Shown: piece after piece, positions 17,342 to 25,049 of the stretch
Layout of the letters: each line of letters starts with the position of its first letter
How positions within the stretch are numbered: position 1 is the first letter of the stretch
Position numbers and translations under genes: made by a program
Assembly (NCBI RefSeq): GCF_039542225.1
Contig: NZ_BAABHS010000022.1
Coordinates: 87,108-151,107 of the forward strand
Source: Yinghuangia aomiensis
GTDB lineage: Bacteria; Actinomycetota; Actinomycetes; Streptomycetales; Streptomycetaceae
DNA: 64,000 nt
Direction of reading: 5' to 3'
The notes under the pieces: generated by a model
Told to the model about the DNA's origin: nothing
The model's database searches: none
The model's input: the letters and a program-made list of their open reading frames with translations, nothing else

Positions 17342-18328
17342 CTACAGCGTCAGCGCCAGCGCTTCCTCGTTCTCCTCCGCGCCGCCGAACTGCGTCGCGT
17401 GGACCCACGCGCGCTTCAGGTAGAGGTGCACGTCGACCTCCCACGTGAAGCCCATGCCGCCGTGCACCTGCGTGGCGTCCTTGGCGTTGCGGGTCGCCGC
17501 GTCGTCGGCCATCAGCTTCGCCGTCGGCACCGCCACCGCCGCGTCGCCGACCACCGGGTCGTCGAGCGTGACGGCCGCCGCGTAGACCGCGGCGCGGGCG
17601 ATCTCGGTGCGCACCAGCATGTCCGCGCACAGGTGCTTGACCGCCTGGAACGAGCCGATGATGCGGCCGAACTGCTCGCGCTCCTTGGCGTACTGGGTCG
17701 CGAGTTCGGTGAGCTTCCCGGCGATGCCGAGCTGGATCGCGGCGGTGAGCACCGCGCCCTCGCGCCGGAACCGGGCCGCGGTCTCCGCGTCGCCGACCGG
17801 CTCGCCGGCGGGCAGCGCCTCCACGTGGTGCAGCGGCGTGAACGGGTCCACCGGGTTCGCGATCGCGGTGCCGGACACGGCCGCCGGGTCGACCCGGCGC
17901 AGGCCGTCCGCGTCGAGGACGAGCAGCACGTCGAGCACGTCGAGGTGTTCGACGAGCAGCGGCGTCGCCTCGCCGTCCACGAGCCCGACGATCAGTTCAC
18001 CGGACGCGGCGCCCGCGCCCAGGTCGCCGTCGAGGGACGCGGCCAGGTGGGTGGCGACCAGCGGGCCGGGCAGCAGCACGCGCCCCGCCTCTTCGTAGAC
18101 GAGCGCGGCTTCGGCGGTGCCGAGGCCGACGCCGCCGTCCGCCTCCGGGACGCGCAGCGAGAAGAAGCCGGTCTCGGCCAGTTCCGCCCACAGCGCCTTG
18201 TCGACCATGCCCGGCACCCGGGCCTTGTCGACGAGGTTGCGCATCCGGTCGCGGTCGAAGCGGCCCTCGCAGAAGTCGCGGACGCCGGTGGCCAGGTCGC
18301 GCTGGTCCTCGCTCAGCTGGAAGTCCAT
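17342..18328 (-). CDS. Acyl-CoA dehydrogenase, short non-catalytic-type subunit
   Basis: A 328-residue member, shorter than the usual 380-400. The N-terminal helical domain (DFQLSEDQRDLATGVRDF) and the C-terminal KEREQFGRIIGSFQAVKHL and QVHGGMGFTWEVDVHLYLKRA blocks are intact, while the middle beta domain is reduced. No FERG glutamate is seen in the equivalent place, where the sequence reads LTAAIQLGIAGKL. This is the pattern of partner subunits in two-subunit FadE enzymes. ATG 18328 overlaps the stop of the catalytic ACAD (ATGA), so the two should form one complex. Confidence 0.87.
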   Translation of the reverse strand: MDFQLSEDQRDLATGVRDFCEGRFDRDRMRNLVDKARVPGMVDKALWAELAETGFFSLRVPEADGGVGLGTAEAALVYEEAGRVLLPGPLVATHLAASLDGDLGAGAASGELIVGLVDGEATPLLVEHLDVLDVLLVLDADGLRRVDPAAVSGTAIANPVDPFTPLHHVEALPAGEPVGDAETAARFRREGAVLTAAIQLGIAGKLTELATQYAKEREQFGRIIGSFQAVKHLCADMLVRTEIARAAVYAAAVTLDDPVVGDAAVAVPTAKLMADDAATRNAKDATQVHGGMGFTWEVDVHLYLKRAWVHATQFGGAEENEEALALTL

Positions 18329-19515
18329 CAGCGCTCCTTCGGCAGGCCGAGGATGCGCTCCCCGACGATGTTCCGCTGGATCTGGGAGGTGCCCGCCGCG
18401 ATCGTGTACGAGAACGACGACAGCCGCTCGTCCATCAGCTCGCCGCTCGGCAGCCCCGCCACGTCCTCGACGCACAGCGCGGCCCGGTCGAGGAGCCGGT
18501 GCGCCAGGTCGTAGATCTTCTGCTTGGTCTCGGAGAAGCGCAGCTTGAAGACCGAGCCGCCGACGCCCGGCATGCCGGAGCGGGCCGCCTCGGAGACGTT
18601 CCACTTGGTGAGCGCCCACAGCGCTTCGAACTCGGCGGTCAGGTGCCCGAGTTCGCGGCGCAGTGCGACGTCGTCCCACGCGGTGGCGTTCTTGCGGGTG
18701 ACCTTCTTGGCGAGTTCGGCGAGTTCGCGCAGCAGGCGCTGGCAGGCGACGACCTCGGAGACGAAGGCGGTGCCGCGCTCGAACGAGAGCGTGACCATGG
18801 TGACGCGCCAGCCGTCGTTCTCCTCGCCGACCCGGTTGGCGACCGGCACGCGGACGTCGTCGAAGAAGACCTCGGCGAACTCCGACGTGCCCATGATCGT
18901 CTCGAGCGGGCGGATGGTGATGCCCGGCGTGTCCATCGGCACGATGAGCCAGGTGATGCCCTTGTGCTTGGGCGCGTCCGGGTCGGTGCGCACGAGCATT
19001 TCGCAGTAGTCCGCGACCTCGGCGTGCGAGGTCCAGATCTTCGCGCCGTTGATGACGTACTCGTCGCCGTCGCGCACCGCGCGGGTGCGCAGCGACGCGA
19101 GGTCGGAGCCCGCGCCCGGCTCGGAGAAGCCCTGGCACCACACGTCGTCGCCGGACAGGATGCCCGGCAGGTACTTGCGGCGCTGCTCCTCGTTGCCCGC
19201 CGCGTTGACGGTCGGGCCGGCGTGCAGGAGGCCGACGAAGTTGGCGCCGACGTACGGCGCGCCCGCCCGCTCGGTCTCCTCCAGGAAGATCAGGTGCTCG
19301 GTCGGCGTCGCGCCCTTGCCGCCGGCCTCGACGGGCCAGTGGATGCCGGCGTATCCGGCGTCGAAGAGCATGCGCTGCCACGCGGTGTCGTACGCGCGGC
19401 GGCCGGGCCAGTCGTTGCGGTCCGGCTTCGGCGGCAGCTTGGGCAGCGCCTCGGCGAGCCACGCGCGCAGTTCGCCGCGGAACCGCTCCTCGGCTTCGGT
19501 GTACCTCAGGTCCAT
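18328..19515 (-). CDS. Acyl-CoA dehydrogenase, catalytic subunit
   Basis: A 395-residue acyl-CoA dehydrogenase. FAD signature CQGFSEPGAGSDLA lies at 127-140, IWTSHAEVADY follows, and the catalytic Glu246 is in SFERG. The C-terminus has GTSQIQRNIVGERILG. Coupled translation with the shorter ACAD downstream predicts an alpha2-beta2 enzyme, as known for actinobacterial steroid degradation. The short 5' spacer to the SDR gene carries three copies of a nine-base repeat. Substrate unknown. Confidence 0.9.
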   Translation of the reverse strand: MDLRYTEAEERFRGELRAWLAEALPKLPPKPDRNDWPGRRAYDTAWQRMLFDAGYAGIHWPVEAGGKGATPTEHLIFLEETERAGAPYVGANFVGLLHAGPTVNAAGNEEQRRKYLPGILSGDDVWCQGFSEPGAGSDLASLRTRAVRDGDEYVINGAKIWTSHAEVADYCEMLVRTDPDAPKHKGITWLIVPMDTPGITIRPLETIMGTSEFAEVFFDDVRVPVANRVGEENDGWRVTMVTLSFERGTAFVSEVVACQRLLRELAELAKKVTRKNATAWDDVALRRELGHLTAEFEALWALTKWNVSEAARSGMPGVGGSVFKLRFSETKQKIYDLAHRLLDRAALCVEDVAGLPSGELMDERLSSFSYTIAAGTSQIQRNIVGERILGLPKER

Positions 19516-19527
19516 CGCTACTACCTC

Positions 19528-19553
19528 TCAGACCTCGTCAGACCTCAGACCTC
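19528..19553. repeat. Triple direct repeat before ACAD start
   Basis: TCAGACCTC occurs at 19528, 19538 and 19545, the last two sharing two bases. On the coding strand it reads GAGGTCTGA and so offers several weak ribosome-site-like GAGGT cores upstream of ATG 19515. Confidence 0.55.
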
Positions 19554-19571
19554 AAGGGACCGGCGGAGCGG

Positions 19572-20477
19572 TCAGGCACCGTAGACCGGCGTGGGGGCGG
19601 GCGCCTCGTCGACGAGCTTGGCGACGACGGGGCCCAGCTCGGCGGGCTGCCAGCGGCGGCCGGCGCGGGCCTCGGGGCCGTGCTGCCAGCCGACGGCGAC
19701 CGAGACCTTGTCGCCCTCGATCTCGAAGCAGCGGCCGGTGACGTCCTTGGACTCGGGCGAGCCGAGCCAGACGACCAGCGGCGAGACGTTGGCCGGGTCG
19801 TAGAAGTCGAAGGAGCCGTCGGTCGGCGCGGCGACCATGTCGGGCATGGCCTCTTCGGTCATGCGGGTGCGCGCGGCCGGGGCGATGGCGTTGACGGTCA
19901 CGCCGTAGCGGCCGAACTCGACCGCGGCGATCTGCGTGAGGGTGAGGATGCCGCCCTTGGCGGAGGCGTAGTTGCCCTGGCCGACCGAGCCCATGAGGCC
20001 GGCGCCGGAGCTGGTGTTGATGATGCGGGCGTCGACCGGGTTGCCGGCCTTGGCCTGCTCGCGCCAGTAGGCGGCGGCGTGCCGCATGGTCGCGAAGTGG
20101 CCCTTGAGGTGGACGCGGACGACCGAGTCCCACTCGGCCTCGCTGAGCGAGACGAGCATGCGGTCGCGCAGGAAGCCGGCGTTGTTGACCAGCACGTCGA
20201 GGCGGCCGAAGGTGTCGATCGCGGTCTGGATCAGGCGCCCGGCGCCGTCCCAGTCGGCGACGTCGTCGGCGTTGATGACGGCCTTGCCGCCCATCGCCTC
20301 GATCTCGTCGACGACCTGCTGGGCCGGGCCCGGCGAGCGGCCGTCGCCCTGGCGGGAGGCGCCGATGTCGTTGACCACCACGGATGCGCCCTCGCGGGCG
20401 AACGCCAGCGCGTGCTCGCGGCCGATGCCGCCGCCCGCGCCGGTGACGATGACGACGCGTCCCTCGCAGATACCCAT
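19572..20477 (-). CDS. SDR-family dehydrogenase (17-beta-HSD4-like)
   Basis: A 301-residue SDR with cofactor loop TGAGGGIG (12-19), D37 favouring NAD, NNAG (98-101) and catalytic S157, Y170 and K174. It is paralogous to the SDR at 5140-6060: the VVVND motif, the FLRDRMLVSLSEAEWDSVVRVHLKG block and the long C-terminal extension all correspond. Such enzymes oxidise (3R)-hydroxyacyl-CoA or steroid hydroxyls. First gene of the operon with the two ACAD subunits, 62 bases after a shared operator. Confidence 0.88.
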   Translation of the reverse strand: MGICEGRVVIVTGAGGGIGREHALAFAREGASVVVNDIGASRQGDGRSPGPAQQVVDEIEAMGGKAVINADDVADWDGAGRLIQTAIDTFGRLDVLVNNAGFLRDRMLVSLSEAEWDSVVRVHLKGHFATMRHAAAYWREQAKAGNPVDARIINTSSGAGLMGSVGQGNYASAKGGILTLTQIAAVEFGRYGVTVNAIAPAARTRMTEEAMPDMVAAPTDGSFDFYDPANVSPLVVWLGSPESKDVTGRCFEIEGDKVSVAVGWQHGPEARAGRRWQPAELGPVVAKLVDEAPAPTPVYGA

Positions 20478-20538
20478 GTCGACCCTACCGGTCCCCTCTG
20501 GAAGTACCCCTGACCTGACCTGGCCTTGGAGTCTAGAT

Positions 20539-20553
20539 CTGACGACTAGTCAA
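20539..20553. promoter_or_regulatory. Candidate TetR-type operator
   Basis: CTGACGACTAGTCAA matches nine of ten defined bases of CTGAC-N5-GTCAG and lies 62 bases upstream of the SDR that opens the operon 20477-17342. Confidence 0.5.
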
Positions 20554-20665
20554 ATACCCGCGAACGGCCTGCCGGACGCGTCACATTCGCGCGTCCGGCA
20601 GGCCGCCGTCGGGTGGTGCCGATGTCTTGCGCTACCGGTCGGCCTCCCGCCGGTGACTCCGCGTG

Positions 20666-21907
20666 CTACTTGTCGAAGTCCAGGTTGAGCATCCTGATGG
20701 CGTTGCCGCGGATGATCTTGTAGACGGTCTCCTTGTCGAGGCCGGCCAGGTGCTCTTCGGCGACCTTCTTGGTGTGCGGCCAGGTCGAGTCGACGTGCGG
20801 GTAGTCGGTCTCGAACGTGACGTTGTCCACGCCGATCGCGTCCAGCGAGTTGACGCCGTGCTGGTCGCGGAAGAAGCACGCGTACATGTTCTGGTGGAAG
20901 TAGAACGACGGACGCTCGGCCAGGCCGTCGCCGACGCCCGCCCACGCGCGGTGCTCCTCCCACACGTCGTCCATGCGCTCGAGGGCGTAGGGGATCCAGC
21001 CCATCTGGCCTTCGGAGTAGGCCAGCTTGAGCCGCGGGTAGCGGGCGGGAATGCCGGCGAAGATGAAGTCCGCCATCGACGCCATCGCGTTGTTGAAGCT
21101 CAGCGACGCCTGGACGGCCGCGGGCGCGTCGGGGGACGCGGCGGGCATCGTCGAGGACGAGCCGATGTGCATGTTGATGGTGACGCCGCGCTCTTCGCAG
21201 ATGCGGAAGAACGGGTCCCAGTAGCCGGTGTGGATGCTCGGCAGGCCCAGGAACGCGGGGATCTCCGAGAAGCACACCGCGGTGACGCCGCGGTCGGCGT
21301 TGCGGATGATCTCGGCGACCGCGAGGTCGACGTCCCAGAGCGGGATGATGATCAGCGGGATCAGGCGGCCGCCCGAGTCGCCGCACCACTCCTCGACCAT
21401 CCAGTCGTTGTAGGCGCGGACGCAGGCGAGGGCAACTTCCTTGTCCTTGGCCTCGGAGAACGTCTGGCCGCAGAACCGCGGGAAGGTCGGGAAGCACAGG
21501 GAGGCCTCGACATGGTTGAGGTCCATGTCCTTCAGGCGCTCCTTCGGGTCGTACAGACCCGGGCGCATCTCCTCGCGCGTGATGCCTTCGAGCGTCATCT
21601 GGTCGCGGCTGAAGCCGACCGCGGCGATGTTCCGCTTGTAGGGGAAGCGCAGGTCCTCGTAGAACCACCAGTCCGCGAGCGGCCCGTCCGGGTCGGTCGT
21701 GATCTTGTAGCTCGCACCGACGTACTCCAGCTGCCCGATGCCCGTCTGGACATGCTTGGGGCCCCGGTCGTGGAACTTGGCCGGCAGCCAACGCTCGAAC
21801 AGGTGCGCCGGTTCGATGACGTGGTCATCGACGCTGATGATCTTCGGAAGCTCTCCGAAGCTGTTGCCGGACTCGGTGGCGTCCTGCTCGGGCAGGTTGG
21901 CGCTCAT
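20666..21907 (-). CDS. Amidohydrolase-2 family (PF04909) metal-dependent hydrolase
   Basis: A 413-residue TIM-barrel hydrolase. The N-terminal metal motif reads VDDHVIEP (D27, D28, H29) in place of the usual HxH, as in many decarboxylase or hydrolase members of this family. NMHIGSSS, SEGQMGW and FETDYPHVDSTWPHT supply further His and Asp ligands. Relatives include gamma-resorcylate-type decarboxylases and hydrolases in actinobacterial degradation clusters. ATG 21907 has GAGGGG upstream. Divergent from the isochorismatase-fold gene with a perfect dyad between them. Reaction unknown. Confidence 0.85.
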   Translation of the reverse strand: MSANLPEQDATESGNSFGELPKIISVDDHVIEPAHLFERWLPAKFHDRGPKHVQTGIGQLEYVGASYKITTDPDGPLADWWFYEDLRFPYKRNIAAVGFSRDQMTLEGITREEMRPGLYDPKERLKDMDLNHVEASLCFPTFPRFCGQTFSEAKDKEVALACVRAYNDWMVEEWCGDSGGRLIPLIIIPLWDVDLAVAEIIRNADRGVTAVCFSEIPAFLGLPSIHTGYWDPFFRICEERGVTINMHIGSSSTMPAASPDAPAAVQASLSFNNAMASMADFIFAGIPARYPRLKLAYSEGQMGWIPYALERMDDVWEEHRAWAGVGDGLAERPSFYFHQNMYACFFRDQHGVNSLDAIGVDNVTFETDYPHVDSTWPHTKKVAEEHLAGLDKETVYKIIRGNAIRMLNLDFDK

Positions 21908-21926
21908 CGGCCCCTCCTACGGACTG

Positions 21927-21947
21927 AATCTGATGGACCGTCAGATT
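21927..21947. promoter_or_regulatory. Candidate operator in divergent promoter, extended dyad
   Basis: Within AATCTGA-N7-TCAGATT, a 21-base dyad, the core CTGATGGACCGTCAG (21930-21944) matches nine of ten defined bases of the island's motif. It lies 20-23 bases from the amidohydrolase start and about 57-60 from the isochorismatase-fold gene. A second, poorer copy (GGTCCGTCAGG, near 21985) overlaps the latter's ribosome site. Confidence 0.55.
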
Positions 21948-22003
21948 TAGCGTAATCTCTCCCTGCAGGCAACAGCAAGCGGCTGGTCCGTCAGGAGGCT
22001 CAC

Positions 22004-22618
22004 ATGGCACTCGATATGGGTACGTTGCTCGCTCCCGGGACGACCGCCCTGGTCACCCAGGAATGCCAGAACGGCGTGATCGGGAAGCAGGCGGTTTTCC
22101 CCGCCCTCGCCGAGCAGACCCAGGGTCTGATTCCGGCCATCGACACACTGTGCAAGGCCGCGCGCGCCGCGGGCGCACCCGTCCTGCACTGCCTCGCCGT
22201 GCGGCGCCCGGACGGCCAAGGGGCCAACCGAAATGCGCGGATGTTCGGCGCGGCGGCCAAAGCCCCCGTGCAGTTGCTTCCCGGGTCGACCGCGGCAGAC
22301 GTCGCAGACGGCATCGAAGTGGCCGAATCCGACCTCGTCCTGACGCGCTATCACGGCCTGGGCCCGATGGCCGATACCGGTCTGGCGGCGGTGCTCCGCA
22401 ACCTCGGCGTGCAGACCGTCGTGGGCGTCGGCGTGTCCCTCAACGTCGGCATGCTCAACTTCGCGATGGACGCCGTGAACGCCGGATTCCAGTTCGTCAT
22501 CCCCCGCGACGGCGTCGCCGGCTTCCCCCCGGAATACGCGGAAGCCGTCCTCGCCAACACCCTGAACGCGGTGGCGACGATCACCACGACGGACGAGATC
22601 CTCGCCGCCTGGCGGTGA
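22004..22618 (+). CDS. Isochorismatase-fold protein with altered catalytic triad
   Basis: A 204-residue member of the isochorismatase/cysteine hydrolase fold. The strand holding the catalytic Asp reads LVTQECQNG, so E20 replaces Asp. The Lys position reads LTRYHG (R115). The nucleophile loop reads GVSLNVGML, with G149 where cysteine hydrolases have Cys; true isochorismatases also have Gly there. It is thus not a standard cysteine hydrolase, and may be an unusual hydrolase or a binding protein. AGGAGG precedes ATG 22004. It shares a dyad with the divergent amidohydrolase, so it probably belongs to the same pathway. Confidence 0.8.
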   Translation: MALDMGTLLAPGTTALVTQECQNGVIGKQAVFPALAEQTQGLIPAIDTLCKAARAAGAPVLHCLAVRRPDGQGANRNARMFGAAAKAPVQLLPGSTAADVADGIEVAESDLVLTRYHGLGPMADTGLAAVLRNLGVQTVVGVGVSLNVGMLNFAMDAVNAGFQFVIPRDGVAGFPPEYAEAVLANTLNAVATITTTDEILAAWR

Positions 22619-22761
22619 CCGAGGGACGACGAGGCGACGGCGCGGCGCGAAGGCCGCGCCAACGCCGGGGCCGTGTCGGCGCCTCCGGCCTTCGGGACTC
22701 CCCCGCAGCTCCCCCGCCCTCGTCCTGCCTCTCCCGCGGTCCCGTCCCGCGGCCCCCGACG

Positions 22762-22816
22762 CGAAACGGCCGGGCGGCCGGAGGCGCGCAAGCGCCCCGG
22801 CCGCCCGGCCGTTTCG
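22762..22816. terminator. Very long bidirectional terminator hairpin
   Basis: Arms 22762-22781 and 22797-22816 pair over 20 bp without mismatch. After one bulged base an inner GGCGC-GCAA-GCGCC adds five pairs. It separates the convergent isochorismatase-fold and ligase genes. Confidence 0.75.
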
Positions 22817-22829
22817 TTCGTCTGTCCGC

Positions 22830-24392
22830 CTACCGCCGCGGGGTCCACGGCTTGGCGTTGTACTCGTCGCGGATCTTGAACTTGAGCACCTTGCGGAGCG
22901 TGTCGTTGCGCGGCAGCGCGTCGACGACCTCCAGCTGCTCCGGGATCTTCTGCACCATCAGGCTCGCGTCCTTCAGGTACCGCACCATCTCGTCGAACTC
23001 CAGGTCCGGCTGCCCCGGCTGACGCTCGACCACCGCGCACACCCGCTCGCCGCGCTCGCGGTCGGTCAGGCCGACCACCGCGACGTCCGCCACCTTCGGG
23101 TGGGCGAACAGCAGGTCCTCGATCTCCCGCGCGGAGATGTTCTCGCCCTTGCGGATGATCACGTCCTTCAGCCGCCCGGTCAGCGAAAGGTGCCCGTCCG
23201 CCCGGAGCTTGCCCAGGTCGCCCGTGCGGTAGAAGCCGTCCTCGTCGAACGCCTCCTTGGTCAGCTCCGGGTCGGTGTAGCCCTTGAACACCATCGGGCC
23301 GCGCAGCCGGACCTCGCCCTCCTCGTCCGGACCGGCGGGCGTGCCGTCCGCACGGACGATCCGCACCTCGATGCCGAACACCGGCTTGCCCTCGGTGAAC
23401 TTCAGCTGGTCCGCGGAGTCGTTCGGGCCGCCCTGCGCGATCATCGGCGACTCGGTCATGCCGTAGCCGTGGCACAGCACGGCCTGCATCTCGTCGACGA
23501 CCTCGTGGTACAGCTCCGGCGGCTTCGGCGCGCCGCCGCCGGACACGATCCGCAGCGACGGGATGATCTTCTCGCCGGGCTGCTTGCGCTGCTCGTTGAG
23601 GAACGCGACGTAGAACGCCGGGCCGCCGCCGACCATCGTGACGCCGAGCCGCTTGTAGACCGGGATGACCCCGGCCGGGTCGAACGTCTCGATGATGACC
23701 GCCGGGAAACCGGTGATCAGCAGCGTGTTGACGTAGTCGGGGCCGGCGATGTGCGCGTACGGGAACGCGATCGAGCCGACGTCCGTCTGCGCCATGTCGA
23801 GCGCCTTCGCCAGGCCGATGCCGCCCGCGATCAGCGTGCCGTCGGTGTGCTGCACGCCCTTCGGGTCCGACGTCGTGCCCGACGTGTAGTACAGCCAGCG
23901 CACCTCGTCGCCGTCGGTCGGCGCGGGCGGCAGCGACGCGGGGTCGCCCTCGGGCAGCTCGTCGTATGCGACGAGGACCGTGAGGCCGCCCGGCTGCTCC
24001 TTGCCCAGCGCCTCGCCCATCGCGACGAAGTCGAAGCCCTTCCAGATGCCCGGCGTCAGATAGAACTCGGCGTCGGTCTGCCGGAGGCAGAAGCCGACCT
24101 CCTTCTCCCGGTAGAACGGGATGATCGGGTTCTGCACCGCACCCAGCCGCGCGAGGGCCGTCGCGGCGACGATCGACTCGATCCGGGTCGGCAGCTGCCA
24201 GGTCACCCGGGTGCCCGCGGTGATCCCCAGCGCGTGGTAGCCCGCCGCAACCCGCTCCGCCCACGCCTTGAACTCGCCGAACGTGACCGTGCGGTCCGCC
24301 GGGTCGAGCAGCATCGGGGTGTCCGGTGTGGCCGCGGCACGGCGCTCCACCAGCTCCCAGAGCGTCTTGGCGTCGTAGATCGGATCAGACAC
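22830..24392 (-). CDS. Acyl-CoA ligase (AMP-forming, FadD type)
   Basis: A 520-residue adenylate-forming ligase that activates a carboxylic acid to its CoA thioester in two steps. The ATP loop YTSGTTSDPKG is at 169-179. YGMTE, the TGDLGKL hinge region and the C-terminal GENISAREIE follow in family order. The lysine near the C-terminus lies in LRKVLKFKI. GTG 24392 follows GGAGGGC, and the family N-terminus begins there. It is the likely entry enzyme of the pathway encoded around it. A perfect operator lies 70 bases upstream. The acid is not identifiable from sequence. Confidence 0.9.
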   Translation of the reverse strand: MSDPIYDAKTLWELVERRAAATPDTPMLLDPADRTVTFGEFKAWAERVAAGYHALGITAGTRVTWQLPTRIESIVAATALARLGAVQNPIIPFYREKEVGFCLRQTDAEFYLTPGIWKGFDFVAMGEALGKEQPGGLTVLVAYDELPEGDPASLPPAPTDGDEVRWLYYTSGTTSDPKGVQHTDGTLIAGGIGLAKALDMAQTDVGSIAFPYAHIAGPDYVNTLLITGFPAVIIETFDPAGVIPVYKRLGVTMVGGGPAFYVAFLNEQRKQPGEKIIPSLRIVSGGGAPKPPELYHEVVDEMQAVLCHGYGMTESPMIAQGGPNDSADQLKFTEGKPVFGIEVRIVRADGTPAGPDEEGEVRLRGPMVFKGYTDPELTKEAFDEDGFYRTGDLGKLRADGHLSLTGRLKDVIIRKGENISAREIEDLLFAHPKVADVAVVGLTDRERGERVCAVVERQPGQPDLEFDEMVRYLKDASLMVQKIPEQLEVVDALPRNDTLRKVLKFKIRDEYNAKPWTPRR

Positions 24393-24461
24393 GTGCCCTC
24401 CACGTGAGATGGTTCGCCAACCCGGCTGCGGCCGCCCGCACGACAGGCACGGCATGCGAAC

Positions 24462-24476
24462 CTGACGGTACGTCAG
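24462..24476. promoter_or_regulatory. Candidate TetR-type operator, perfect CTGAC-N5-GTCAG
   Basis: CTGACGGTACGTCAG matches all ten defined bases and is nearly identical to the copy at 6210. It sits between the ligase gene (start 24392) and the divergent Rieske gene (24593). Confidence 0.55.
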
Positions 24477-24579
24477 AATCGGGGCGGACCGGAAGGGTGG
24501 GGCAGGTCACTCCCGACCCGCAACGTGAATTCGATCACGCCCGGTCGGCGCGGCTCTGTCATTCCCACGAAGGCATGCC

Positions 24580-24585
24580 TACCCT
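24580..24585 (+). promoter_or_regulatory. Putative -10 hexamer, leaderless Rieske gene
   Basis: TACCCT is seven bases before ATG 24593, which has no ribosome site. This spacing places the transcript start at or next to the A of ATG. Confidence 0.45.
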
Positions 24586-24592
24586 GCCCGCT

Positions 24593-25006
24593 ATGAAGGT
24601 GCCGTTCCGCCGGGACCGCCGGGAGCCCCCGCCCTGCGTCCCCGAAGGCGCCGTGAACGCGGGGCCGCTCACCGCCGTGCCCGAAGGCCGCATCCACCGG
24701 ATCAGCGACCACCCTCCGGTCGCGGTCGTCCGCCACGGGGACACCGTCCACGCCTTCGAAGACCGCTGCCCGCACCGAGGCGCTCTCCTGTCCCGCGGCT
24801 CCCTGTCCGGCGAAGAGGTCACCTGCCCCTCCCACAAAGGCGTCTTCCGGGTCGACACCGGCAAGTCCATCGGCGAGCTGACCTGCCGCGATGTGCGCAC
24901 ATACACAGCCACGGTGGTGGACGGCGTGCTTTACATCGCATCGGCGCCGCGCACGCCCCGCGAATCGCGTCGAGCGCCGTGCGGAAATCGCGGAGCATGC
25001 GGTTGA
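24593..25006 (+). CDS. Small Rieske [2Fe-2S] protein
   Basis: A 137-residue soluble Rieske protein. The cluster ligands are C59-x-H61 and C78-x2-H81. Such free-standing proteins serve as ferredoxins for Rieske oxygenases or nitrite-reductase-like enzymes. No oxygenase gene is adjacent, so the partner must lie elsewhere. It is divergent from the acyl-CoA ligase across the shared operator and could donate electrons to a hydroxylation step. The C-terminal 20 residues are Arg/Gly-rich and not conserved-looking. An ATG at 24575 is an alternative start, but the promoter spacing favours 24593. Confidence 0.8.
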   Translation: MKVPFRRDRREPPPCVPEGAVNAGPLTAVPEGRIHRISDHPPVAVVRHGDTVHAFEDRCPHRGALLSRGSLSGEEVTCPSHKGVFRVDTGKSIGELTCRDVRTYTATVVDGVLYIASAPRTPRESRRAPCGNRGACG

Positions 25007-25049
25007 CCACCTCTTAGGGTGGGTGAACACAAGCCGCCCGGGAGGTCCC

